Positions 8,162 through 15,201 of a stretch of DNA of 49,150 bases are shown here, one piece after another. The position numbers and the translations under genes were made by a program. The DNA is from an uncultured Ezakiella sp. (GTDB taxonomy: Bacteria > Bacillota > Clostridia > Tissierellales > Peptoniphilaceae), in assembly GCA_947293975.1 (NCBI GenBank), contig CAMYPV010000002.1:1-49150 (forward strand), given 5' to 3'. Numbering within the stretch: position 1 is the stretch's first letter; each line of letters begins with the position of its first letter. The notes under the pieces are model-generated. The model saw only the letters and a program-made list of their open reading frames with translations. It was not told the origin of the DNA and did not search any database.

Positions 8162-8190
8162 ATTATACCCTATTTGGTTACCAATGTCAA
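8162..8190 (-). promoter_or_regulatory. Perfect consensus promoter with internal operator-like palindrome
   Basis: TTGACA (complement of 8185-8190), 17 bp and TATAAT (complement of 8162-8167) form an ideal sigma-A promoter for the operon 8108-6980. The spacer holds the 11-bp palindrome TTGGTTACCAA (8174-8184). The motif partly recurs as GGTTGAC across the -35 box. This is where a repressor, perhaps the ribbon-helix-helix protein at the end of the operon, would act. Confidence 0.8.
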
Positions 8191-8361
8191 CCATTAGCGA
8201 CCGATTTATTAATATTTTTTAAAATTATTTTTATTGCTATAACCGTTGCAAATAGTGGGTTATACGGTTTTGATTATAAAAACTTAAAAAAATATTTTTT
8301 TATTTTTGCATTTTTTCTTGCTTTTTTAAAAATCAACGCGATCCATCTCGATTGGTTTTGA

Positions 8362-8390
8362 TTGATTTTTAATTCGGTTTATGATATACT
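8362..8390 (+). promoter_or_regulatory. Plus-strand promoter in the accessory gap
   Basis: TTGATT (8362-8367), 17 bp and TATACT (8385-8390). No protein gene follows on this strand; the next element is the RNA-like segment ending in two terminators. The AT-rich 8191-8361 stretch before it shows no gene, only an inverted pair AAAAATCAA/TTGATTTTT overlapping the promoter. Confidence 0.55.
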
Positions 8391-8396
8391 ATATAT

Positions 8397-8488
8397 GTAG
8401 GGATAGTGCAACTGTCGTGGTGGGTTGTGCCTCCTGAGTTCATATCCTCCGTTTTACATTATTAGGGCTTTATAGCCCTCTTTTTTTA
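8397..8488 (+). ncRNA. Candidate small regulatory RNA (about 90 nt)
   Basis: Between the plus-strand promoter and a strong terminator (stem 8464-8469/8474-8479, then seven T) lies a GC-richer segment in very AT-rich DNA. It can fold: GGATA (8401-8405) with TATCC (8443-8447), and GTGCAAC (8406-8412) with GTTGTGC (8424-8430). This leaves CTCCTGAGTTCA as a bulge and a second CTCC unpaired before the terminator. TTGTGCCTCCT (8425-8435) is the complement of the AGGAGGCACAA ribosome sites of several prophage genes. Alternatively the minus strand encodes a 24-residue peptide with a weak ribosome site. Expression is not shown. Confidence 0.5.
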
Positions 8489-8493
8489 TGTAT

Positions 8494-8519
8494 AAGGCGG
8501 ATAAATTCCGCCTTTTTTT
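8494..8519 (+). terminator. Second plus-strand terminator
   Basis: Stem AAGGCGGA (8494-8501) pairs with TTCCGCCT (8506-8513) and is followed by seven T. It backs up the terminator at 8464-8487. Neither hairpin has a T-run for minus-strand transcripts, so the late operon has no obvious intrinsic terminator here. Confidence 0.75.
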
Positions 8520-8571
8520 GGACGCTATTGTGCTTTTTTATTTTTATTTTCTAATTATTTCTTTTTACTTC

Positions 8572-8775
8572 TTACTTATTTGTTCCTCTGCCACTGTCTG
8601 CAATACCTTCGGATAGCATATACATTACAAGCGTTCCTATTGCTCCGATAAAAGCGACGATTTGTCCTGTTGTTTCTGGCGTAATTGCTGTAAAAGCAGC
8701 AATTGAAACTGCAACACCTGCAATCGCTGCCCAGAACTTTCTTGAACCTAGCTTTTGTTTCCAGTTTATTTTCAT
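8572..8775 (-). CDS. Phage holin (phi LC3-like)
   Basis: A 67-residue membrane protein. The start MKINWKQKLGSRKFW is typical of the phi LC3/small Firmicute holin group (family usual length 65-90). Two membrane helices follow (about residues 15-32 and 38-56), with a short polar tail. Holins form membrane lesions that let the endolysin reach the wall. It lies 16 bp downstream of the endolysin gene and is the last late gene. Confidence 0.85.
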   Translation of the reverse strand: MKINWKQKLGSRKFWAAIAGVAVSIAAFTAITPETTGQIVAFIGAIGTLVMYMLSEGIADSGRGTNK

Positions 8776-8791
8776 TTAATCACCTCTCTTT

Positions 8792-10093
8792 CTATTCTTC
8801 GTTTCCGATTCTACCGCTTGAGTATCTGCATACGCCTACTATCGTACATACGCGCCTTGCGGAGTGAATGCCTCTGCCCTTGTAAAACATTTGCGTTGAG
8901 CCTCCGCCGTCGAGTGCGACTGCGTGCGTGCATCCGACTGATTTTATTTTTTGCATAAAACCGTGCATATCGCAACGCTCGTTCGTCGTAATCAAATACA
9001 CCTCGTCTGTGTCCGCGTTGTATCCAATCGCCGTGTGCCAAGCGTATCTCAGCACGTCTGGTGCTATACTCTCGGCTTTTGCGTCGTACATAGCTTCAGG
9101 TAGTAGTGTCATTCCGCCAACTGCGAATTTGACCTTCGCTTTCGTGAATTGGTCGATGTTTGCCAGTCGCTCTACATACACCTTGTTGTCGTAGTCGATG
9201 ATGAAAGTGCCTTTTTTGACGCCGTACTGACAGTTGAATTTTCCATTTTCTGATATCGGTTCGCCGTTGTTGACGCATATATTGCAGATACTATTTGCCG
9301 TCAGCGTGCCTTTCGTATCATAGAATGTTCCGTTAATTCCGTACGCACCGACTGCACGCAGGTTATTGCCGATGAATTGCTGATATATGTTGACTGGCTT
9401 CGTGATTATCATATCAAGTCCGTTTTGACTCTTAAATCGTGTGATTGGCATCGTGCGATTTTTCCTTTCTTTCGTTTCTTTCGTCTCTTTCGTTTCTTTA
9501 GTTTCTTTGCTTTCTTTTACTTCTGGACTCTCGTCCACTCTCTTTGCGACGCTGTCTCTATCAAGGTCGATGATGAGTTCGCGTGGCTTTAATATTGACG
9601 CTTTGAATTCGCACCATCCTTGCCAGTTGTTCGCGCTCATAGATCGTGGGCAAATTTTCCCGCTCGCATCGAAGTGCCTGACGACGCAATCTGCAGGACG
9701 ATTAAATTTAATCATTAAATTCTTGACCAGTTCCGCCGCGTTGTAGACGGCTTTTGCGTAGTCTCCGTCTTTATTAATGCAAATCTCGACATTCAGCGAA
9801 TTCGCATTCGTCACATCTGCTCGTGTACGATTCTTGTTTGCCCACCTGTCGCCGACCGACCATGCAATTCGACTGTCGCCGATGGTTTGAACGATTTCCT
9901 TATCGTCCACATAGTAGTGAGCCGAGCCGTATCGTTGGGCGTGTTGCAGGTACCGATAGTGAGCCATCGCATTTGCCCCGACGCCTGTGTTTGCTGTGTC
10001 GTGTATGACGATGAATTTGATATCAGCGTATTTGCGTGTGGTCTTTGAGAATTGGCGTTTATTTGATATGGGTCGGTACTTAAATTGAAGCAT
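8792..10093 (-). CDS. Endolysin: amidase fused to phosphodiester glycosidase domain
   Basis: A 433-residue lytic enzyme. Residues about 20-170 are an N-acetylmuramoyl-L-alanine amidase of the Amidase_2/PGRP type, with zinc His in VIHDTAN, HYYVDD, and the second site VRHFDASGKICP. A 30-residue charged linker of ETK repeats follows. Residues about 225-430 match the NAGPA/DUF2233 phosphodiester glycosidase fold: the hallmark ALDGGGSTQM near the C-terminus, GINGTFYD and AIGYNADTDEVYL. I chose the ATG at 10093 because AGGTG lies 6 bases upstream; a GTG at 10102 is also in frame. It overlaps the preceding gene by 14 bp. Confidence 0.85.
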   Translation of the reverse strand: MLQFKYRPISNKRQFSKTTRKYADIKFIVIHDTANTGVGANAMAHYRYLQHAQRYGSAHYYVDDKEIVQTIGDSRIAWSVGDRWANKNRTRADVTNANSLNVEICINKDGDYAKAVYNAAELVKNLMIKFNRPADCVVRHFDASGKICPRSMSANNWQGWCEFKASILKPRELIIDLDRDSVAKRVDESPEVKESKETKETKETKETKERKNRTMPITRFKSQNGLDMIITKPVNIYQQFIGNNLRAVGAYGINGTFYDTKGTLTANSICNICVNNGEPISENGKFNCQYGVKKGTFIIDYDNKVYVERLANIDQFTKAKVKFAVGGMTLLPEAMYDAKAESIAPDVLRYAWHTAIGYNADTDEVYLITTNERCDMHGFMQKIKSVGCTHAVALDGGGSTQMFYKGRGIHSARRVCTIVGVCRYSSGRIGNEE

Positions 10094-10451
10094 GGCTAGC
10101 ACCTGCGCCTTGCTTTTTTAACTCCGACACCTCGTTCTCTAACTTCTCGATTTTCTGCATCAGCTCCGCTCTCATTTCTGAGTTCTCGATGATGAGTGAT
10201 TTCAACTCTTCGATTGTCTTCTGAATAATATCAATCTTTCTGTCCATAATATCGTGCATTTCTTTTGTGTCCTTGATAACATCTGTTGAATTCTCGGTCG
10301 CAATCGACATCTGCCTTGTAATATCTAAGAACTCTTTTATCACGTTCGGCGCGTGTTTTATGAGTTGAATTATGAAGTATATCACTAAGCCAGAAAGCAG
10401 TATTGACAACCCTTTCTCAATAGCAATCGCGATGATTTTTTCAATGGTCAT
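10080..10451 (-). CDS. Membrane-anchored coiled-coil protein (possible accessory holin)
   Basis: A 123-residue protein with one N-terminal membrane helix (about residues 12-32), then an amphipathic region and a heptad-rich coiled coil to the C-terminus (about 70-115, MRAELMQKIEKLENEVSEL). This resembles BhlA/UviB-type small lysis-module proteins. It sits directly before the endolysin, overlapping it by 14 bp. It could be a second holin, a holin regulator or a membrane tether; sequence alone does not decide. Confidence 0.6.
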   Translation of the reverse strand: MTIEKIIAIAIEKGLSILLSGLVIYFIIQLIKHAPNVIKEFLDITRQMSIATENSTDVIKDTKEMHDIMDRKIDIIQKTIEELKSLIIENSEMRAELMQKIEKLENEVSELKKQGAGASHASI

Positions 10452-10486
10452 TTTTTTACCTCCTTTCTAAAAGAAGAAAGACGGCG

Positions 10487-10618
10487 TTAAAATTCGCCGT
10501 TTTTCATTGCTTCGAGTTCTTTCTTAACCGCTTCTTGATACGCTTTTGGTATTTGTTCGATTGTTCTTAATTCTCTAAAAACTAAATATGCGTACACCTT
10601 AATTCTGTTTCTGTTCAT
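10487..10618 (-). CDS. Small phage protein (CD1375/XkdX-like)
   Basis: A 43-residue protein (MNRNRIKVYAYLV..., then TIEQIPKAYQEAVKKEL). The pattern KVYA-LV-...-TIE-IP is that of the tiny CD1375/XkdX-type proteins found after tail-fibre genes in Firmicute phages. Their function is unknown. It overlaps the end of the upstream 75-residue gene by 20 bp. Confidence 0.6.
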   Translation of the reverse strand: MNRNRIKVYAYLVFRELRTIEQIPKAYQEAVKKELEAMKNGEF

Positions 10619-10826
10619 TTGTTCCGTCTCCTTTCGTGTCCATCGCTTCCATCAAATCTGCAAGCGTCATCATCACTGTATCGAGCGCTGCTGTGATTTT
10701 GTCCTGCTCCTCCGTCGCGCTCATAACCGCCTCATTCGCGATATCTATCGCTGCATTTAAATTCTGCAGTGATGGTATGAATTTGATTTTGCCTGTCGTT
10801 TCTTTTTCTTTTAAAATCTCAATCAT
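10599..10826 (-). CDS. Hypothetical tail-region protein
   Basis: A 75-residue, helical, Met/Ala-rich protein (IDIANEAVMSATEEQDKITAAL...). Its ATG overlaps the stop of the Cys-rich tail gene (ATGA), so translation is coupled to it. I do not recognise a family. By position it may be a chaperone or small fibre partner. Confidence 0.55.
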   Translation of the reverse strand: MIEILKEKETTGKIKFIPSLQNLNAAIDIANEAVMSATEEQDKITAALDTVMMTLADLMEAMDTKGDGTNEQKQN

Positions 10827-12391
10827 CTGTAGTTCACTCCTATTCCGTACAAGTAGCTGTCGCCTTTGGTTTGCGTTGTTCGTTTGATTTCAACCTTAAC
10901 GCCGACCGCCCATTTGCTTGCTGTCTTCGATGTGTTCTTGATTGTGTAGATAAGTTTTTCTTCGACTTCTTCCCACTTTGGACTATTATCCAGCGCGTTG
11001 TTGCATACATAGATTTTAAGCTGTGAGCCATCTGCTATCTCGGTGTTCGTCGATACGATGATTTGTTTTGCCATTTCTTTTGTCTCGCGCTTCAAAATAT
11101 ATCCGCATCCGTCAATCGTCTTCTTAAATGTTACAAGTTTGACCTCACGACCGCCGTGTGCATCTGTTGCTTCAACTTTAAGCACTTGGTCTCCACTTGG
11201 AATTTGTGCGAAATCAAGTTTTGATATCCTCCACGTGTGCTTTTTGCCTTGTTCAACATTCTTTGCAAGATGTAGCACCTTGTTGCCGTACATTATTTTT
11301 ATATCGACATTGTCGCGCTCGGGGTCTGTTACTGTGTAACTGACTTCAAAAGGTGCATTCTTCGTGCCTAGCTCCGATACCTCGATATTGACTTTTGGCG
11401 CTGAGTTAACGCGTCTGAACTTAAAGCGCCTATAGGTAGTCGCCTTGCCGTCTGTTGCGCTGATTTCGACTTCGTTGTCGGCATTAATTGTCAATTGGTT
11501 TAATTTGTCGCTTGTAATCTCAATATCGTAGCTTGTACCTCGTTTTGCGTTGTCAATCGTTCTTATGATTGCTCCGTTAAGCTTTGCCGTTAGTGTGAGC
11601 GTGTCTGTGCTATCTGGGTCGTCAACGCTTATCGGAATTGTGAAAGCACTCTTTTTGCCACCTAAATCGCGGTCTCTATCGCTGATAGTCGGCGATATAT
11701 TCGTGATGATGGTTATCGCGTTTGATACTTTGTAGCTCGAACTTAATCCTCCTGAGTCGTAGGCTTTGACCCTATATGTTAGTGAGCCTGCGTCTTTTGG
11801 CACTGTGTCTGTGTAGGATCTACTTGCGCCCTTGTAAATTTCGGTGTAATTGCCATTTCCAGTTTTTCGTTCTAGGATATAGCCTGCAAGGTTTGTATCG
11901 GTACTTGAACCCCAGCTAATCGTGATTGAAGCGCTTGGTCTTGCACTCTGTGGCACCGTAATTGATGTAGGTGTTGTCGGTGCTGTGTTCTGCGTTGATT
12001 TTTCACACGTTGTTTGGCAGCCTTGACAACCGCTTTGGCACGATCCGCATTGATAATTGCGTTCGCAGGTTGATTGGCAACCTTGACATGACTCGCATGA
12101 ACCACATTGCCCGTACTCACAGCTACCACATTGTTCACTTTGGCAACCTCTTTGGCAACTATCTTGGCAACCTTTTTCGCATGTATCTTGACAACCTGTT
12201 TCACATAACATCTGACAAGATTGACAGTTCGTTTCGCAGAAATTACATCCTGATTGTTTCTGTTCTTGGCATGTATACGTACAATTATAACTCGCTCGCG
12301 CGCCACCGCCGACGCTACCGCCCGAGCCACTGCCCGCGTTTCCTGAGCGACCGCTCATTGCGCTTCTAATTCTATCTTCGTTTAAACTCAT
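10823..12391 (-). CDS. Cysteine-rich tail protein with FN3 and Ig-like domains (candidate radical-SAM substrate)
   Basis: A 522-residue protein in the distal tail-fibre block. Residues 1-36 form a Gly/Ser-rich segment. Residues 37-129 hold 24 cysteines in 93 residues. Those at 59, 63, 67, 71, 75, 79 and 83 are exactly four apart (CXXX repeats); the rest follow CX2C and CX3C spacing with Gln, Gly, Ser and Glu between. Residues about 138-230 are a fibronectin type III domain (ITISWGSSTDTNLAGYILER, TYRVKAYDSGG), followed by two Ig/cadherin-like beta domains and a C-terminal beta domain. It is encoded 4 bp into the end of a radical SAM/SPASM enzyme gene. I infer a virion surface protein, perhaps a receptor-binding fibre, with enzymatically cross-linked cysteines. 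A metal-binding Cys domain is the main alternative. Confidence 0.8.
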   Translation of the reverse strand: MSLNEDRIRSAMSGRSGNAGSGSGGSVGGGARASYNCTYTCQEQKQSGCNFCETNCQSCQMLCETGCQDTCEKGCQDSCQRGCQSEQCGSCEYGQCGSCESCQGCQSTCERNYQCGSCQSGCQGCQTTCEKSTQNTAPTTPTSITVPQSARPSASITISWGSSTDTNLAGYILERKTGNGNYTEIYKGASRSYTDTVPKDAGSLTYRVKAYDSGGLSSSYKVSNAITIITNISPTISDRDRDLGGKKSAFTIPISVDDPDSTDTLTLTAKLNGAIIRTIDNAKRGTSYDIEITSDKLNQLTINADNEVEISATDGKATTYRRFKFRRVNSAPKVNIEVSELGTKNAPFEVSYTVTDPERDNVDIKIMYGNKVLHLAKNVEQGKKHTWRISKLDFAQIPSGDQVLKVEATDAHGGREVKLVTFKKTIDGCGYILKRETKEMAKQIIVSTNTEIADGSQLKIYVCNNALDNSPKWEEVEEKLIYTIKNTSKTASKWAVGVKVEIKRTTQTKGDSYLYGIGVNYR

Positions 12392-13602
12392 TTAATATCA
12401 CTCCTTTCGCAATCGCATTCGTTAAATTTAATATCTGACCCCCACGTCAACCCCTCGGCTTTGCATACCTCGACAATCTCGAGTGCCAACTCCAAGCACT
12501 TGCGTTCCCACCAGCACATCACGTAGTCAAGCACATGCAGGTCGTTGTATTTGAAGTAGTTGTTAATCGTACAACCACCGTCGCAGATGCGTTTTTTGGC
12601 GCAATTCTCGCAATATTCAGCCTTACTGCATACAACATTAACAGGATTAAAACTCTCGGCAATTTGGTAGCGTTTCGCGTCATCTACGCCTGTATAGATG
12701 TTGCCGACTCTAAACTTATCTCCAACATCTGGATTCTCGACCATTTCCTGACAGCTGTACAAATTGCCTGTAACTCCAACACTTGCGAAACTTCCTGCGC
12801 CAAGACCACAAGTGCCTCCTGCAAGCAAATTTTTGTTTTCGCGATAATCCTCATCTTTTAAATTGGCGATTCGAATTAAATTTGCTTTCGCTCGGTCAAA
12901 GTGGTTGAAGCTCATCGGCTGTCTGCCTGCTCGCAACTCCTCGATGTAGTAGTCTTTAATCTTGATTAATTCCTGCTCCAGTTCGTTCAATTCCTCATCC
13001 GACCAATCATTGAAGATGTTTGGTATGAAGAAGCTGTTGTTGTAGCCTTTCTTGACTGCAAACATATAATTCTCGAACAAGTATTTGTGCGTTGGCTGAT
13101 TAATGGTTGCCCTGAAGGTCATATTCGGGTGGTATTCTAAAACCATATCGATGATTTTTTCTAACTTATCAAAACTGCCCTTGCCTCCGTGAAATGGACG
13201 ATTGATGTCCTGCGTCTTTTTGTCGCCGTCGATGCTGAATAACATCCCGACATTGTTGGCATTAAAAAACTCCATCACCTCGCGGGTCAGGAGTGTGCCA
13301 TTTGTTGTTAAAGACAGTTGAAATGCGTCGCCGTAGGTATCACGTATCCACTCGGTTAATGGCTTGATGATTTTATCGTACATAATCATCGGCTCGCCAC
13401 CAAAGAAGTTAATCGATGGCTTTTTGCCGACCTTCATTGCGTTTTTTGCAAAGAATTTCGCAGCATCTTTTGCAACATCAAGCGTGATTGATTTTGGCTG
13501 TTGGCATACAAAACAATAAGGGCAGGCGAGATTGCACGCCTGCGTTACGTTCAAAAAACCGCCTGTAATAAGCGGTAGTGGTTTGCGTTCTTTTGTATCC
13601 AT
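12388..13602 (-). CDS. Radical SAM/SPASM peptide-maturase-like enzyme
   Basis: A 404-residue enzyme. The radical SAM 4Fe-4S motif is CNLACPYC (C23, C27, C30; CX3CX2C). GGEP follows at about residue 69, the SAM-binding motif of the family. The C-terminal SPASM domain is textbook: a Cys, GNLYSC (GX4C), then CENCAKKRICDGGC (CX2CX5CX3C) and a final VMC, giving two auxiliary Fe-S clusters. This set is typical of anaerobic sulfatase maturases and of enzymes that make thioether or other links in RiPP peptides. The ATG at 13602 overlaps the upstream stop (TAATG); an in-frame TTG at 13635 lies inside the upstream gene. Its stop overlaps the ATG of the Cys-rich tail protein, the obvious substrate. Substrate and bond type are inferred. 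Confidence 0.9.
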   Translation of the reverse strand: MDTKERKPLPLITGGFLNVTQACNLACPYCFVCQQPKSITLDVAKDAAKFFAKNAMKVGKKPSINFFGGEPMIMYDKIIKPLTEWIRDTYGDAFQLSLTTNGTLLTREVMEFFNANNVGMLFSIDGDKKTQDINRPFHGGKGSFDKLEKIIDMVLEYHPNMTFRATINQPTHKYLFENYMFAVKKGYNNSFFIPNIFNDWSDEELNELEQELIKIKDYYIEELRAGRQPMSFNHFDRAKANLIRIANLKDEDYRENKNLLAGGTCGLGAGSFASVGVTGNLYSCQEMVENPDVGDKFRVGNIYTGVDDAKRYQIAESFNPVNVVCSKAEYCENCAKKRICDGGCTINNYFKYNDLHVLDYVMCWWERKCLELALEIVEVCKAEGLTWGSDIKFNECDCERSDIK

Positions 13603-14279
13603 TATCCGACGAGCCTTCCTCTCGATGAATCCCAATAACCCCAGAATTCCTCTTGCTCTTTCAGTGATGTGAATTTAACGAGTATCGAGTTTTCATCGAG
13701 ATTGCCCATATCCTGATTAATGTTGCCCATCATCAGTAGAAGTCTTAAGGCAAGTATATCATCTGCGTTTTTCTTGACGGTTTCGGTCGTTCTGCCAATT
13801 CCTGCAAGGTCGTATAGTTCCTGCTTCGTCGCCCATACAAGATTGTCATTGATGATGAAATTTACATTCTTGGCATTGCCAATCGTGATAATTGCCTGCA
13901 TGATGATTGATAGCTCTTTGTCTGTGTTTGCGCTGAACAAGTCGGATGCGTCCCCGCAACTGCAGACTGCGTATAAGATTTCGCCATCTGCAGGGTCTTT
14001 TGCGTATATCCCGATTTCCTTGATGAAATAACGCTCAGTAACCTTGTCATTAGTAAGTATCGATTTCACGTACACAGTTCCATCGCCTTGATCTTTAACC
14101 TCGGCAATCGGGAAACGGTTTCGCTCTTTTAAAAGCGCCGTCATACCCTCGATGAATTCAACGCCTTTTGGTTCGCCATCACCAATCGCGGTTGATGTGA
14201 ACGTCAACACCTCGCCTGATTGAACCTTGGCAAGCAGCTTGCGCCCTGCCGTCGTTAAATAAAATTGATTAATGCTCAT
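13602..14279 (-). CDS. Phage tail-collar fibre protein
   Basis: A 225-residue protein starting MSINQFYLTTAGRKLLAK, typical of the N-terminal baseplate-attachment domain of myophage tail fibres (DUF3751/gpH-like): a short beta domain with IGDGEPKG, ERYFIKEIGIYAKDP and ELSIIMQAIITI. It is shorter than most fibres and ends soon after the attachment domain, so distal fibre parts are probably supplied by the neighbouring genes. It is translationally coupled to the radical SAM gene. Confidence 0.8.
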   Translation of the reverse strand: MSINQFYLTTAGRKLLAKVQSGEVLTFTSTAIGDGEPKGVEFIEGMTALLKERNRFPIAEVKDQGDGTVYVKSILTNDKVTERYFIKEIGIYAKDPADGEILYAVCSCGDASDLFSANTDKELSIIMQAIITIGNAKNVNFIINDNLVWATKQELYDLAGIGRTTETVKKNADDILALRLLLMMGNINQDMGNLDENSILVKFTSLKEQEEFWGYWDSSRGRLVG

Positions 14280-14300
14280 ATTTTCTCCTTTCTATCCAAT

Positions 14301-14323
14301 AAAAAAGCACGCCCTCGCGTGCT
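14301..14323 (-). terminator. Intrinsic terminator between fibre genes
   Basis: Stem AGCACGC/GCGTGCT with a 4-base loop is followed on the minus strand by six T (complement of 14301-14306). It separates the small fibre genes from the collar-fibre/radical SAM group and would lower expression of the latter unless antitermination operates. Confidence 0.75.
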
Positions 14324-14348
14324 GTGTGCCTTTTTAATTAAAATTATT

Positions 14349-14792
14349 TTATTGTGATACATATCTAGTTTTGATATATATTGTTTCGCCTGCATAATCT
14401 TCTGGTATCTTGAAATAAAAACCTATAAAAATAGGGCGTGGGCTATTTCCAAATCGTATTCTTGTTTCACCTAATGTTCTTACTTTTTTGCCATAATATA
14501 TATTTGCAATCACTGCCATCATTGCCCCAGAATACCTGTTTACTGGTTGAGACGAATCAAGTTTAACCGAATAACCGTCATAATTTCCAGTTATTGTTAT
14601 GCTTCCTTTTCCGCTTGAAAGCGGTATATTATTCTTTTCTATTCTGCAACGATCAAACATACCATAAACTTCAATCACAAAATTAACTTCTCTTACTGTT
14701 CCCCATACTAAATTTGATTTGTTTTTTACATATCCTATTTCATTTTCAACAGTCTTTATACTGCCAATTTCATCTATTTTTATTTTAATCAC
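14349..14792 (-). CDS. Small tail-fibre-like protein
   Basis: A 147-residue beta-rich protein. The N-terminal 30 residues (IKIDEIGSIKTVENEIGYVKNKSNLVW) resemble the short anchor of the neighbouring 14799-15194 protein: a hydrophobic strand followed by a Val-Trp. The rest is a predicted beta sandwich (GSITITGNYDGYSVKLD, PIFIGFYFKIPEDYAGETIYIK). This layout suggests a small receptor- or carbohydrate-binding fibre subunit. Unlike its neighbour, it has no poly-G tract. No family is recognised with certainty. Confidence 0.55.
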   Translation of the reverse strand: MIKIKIDEIGSIKTVENEIGYVKNKSNLVWGTVREVNFVIEVYGMFDRCRIEKNNIPLSSGKGSITITGNYDGYSVKLDSSQPVNRYSGAMMAVIANIYYGKKVRTLGETRIRFGNSPRPIFIGFYFKIPEDYAGETIYIKTRYVSQ

Positions 14793-14798
14793 CTCACT

Positions 14799-15194
14799 TT
14801 AACTTTTATAAATCAATTCTATTTTTACATTATCAACACCAGCTTCAATCGTGTAAATCAAGTCAATAGGATTTTCAACTATGTCTTCTGAAATGCCTGT
14901 TTGGTCATAAAAAGGCTTGCCGTTTATTTTTATCATAATCCTTTGTCCAGGGTATATATAATCAAAATAATGATGCAAACGAATATAAACCGATGTATCG
15001 CCAATTGGAATTTTTGAATTAGCACCTGGATAAATCTTTTGACCCGCACACTCGGCATATCTCAAGAGACTGCTTGAAATTAAGCTAACTGTAATCTCAT
15101 TCTTTTCCTTCCACACGGTCTGTCCCATATACTTCACTTCACTAATGCTGTACCCCCCCCCGACAATTTTTGCTATATTATTATCGACTATCAT
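14799..15194 (-). CDS. Small tail-fibre-like protein with in-frame poly-G tract
   Basis: A 131-residue beta-rich protein. The anchor-like N-terminus ends in YSISEVKYMGQTVW, followed by a beta domain (ITVSLISSSLLRYAE, YPGANSKIPIGDTSVYIRLHHYFDYIYPGQRIMIKI). Codons 12-14 are GGG GGG GGG, a run of nine G on the coding strand. Gain or loss of one G would truncate the protein after about 15-20 residues, so the gene is a candidate phase-variable fibre. In this copy the gene is in frame (on). Confidence 0.6.
   Translation of the reverse strand: MIVDNNIAKIVGGGYSISEVKYMGQTVWKEKNEITVSLISSSLLRYAECAGQKIYPGANSKIPIGDTSVYIRLHHYFDYIYPGQRIMIKINGKPFYDQTGISEDIVENPIDLIYTIEAGVDNVKIELIYKS
15153..15161 (-). repeat. 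G9 homopolymer in a tail-fibre gene
   Basis: Nine consecutive C on the plus strand (nine G in the coding strand), encoding Gly-Gly-Gly near the N-terminus of the 14799-15194 protein. In AT-rich DNA such a run is very unlikely by chance and is prone to slippage. Confidence 0.9.
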
Positions 15195-15201
15195 CTCGCA
15201 C

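Noticed and set aside
8371..8445. A 24-codon minus-strand frame starting near 8445 with GGAGG just upstream
   Set aside because: The ribosome site is only 2 bases from the ATG, the peptide looks like no known toxin or leader, and the plus-strand promoter and terminators fit an RNA better. It is kept as an alternative explanation.
10823..12391. Free RiPP or sactipeptide bacteriocin precursor
   Set aside because: The Cys-rich segment is the N-terminal part of a 522-residue protein with FN3 and Ig-like domains inside the tail block, with no protease or exporter gene nearby.
12388..13602. Sulfatase maturase (formylglycine) role for the radical SAM enzyme
   Set aside because: No sulfatase and no C/S-x-P/A-x-R target motif is visible in the neighbouring proteins; the CXXX repeats fit thioether chemistry better.
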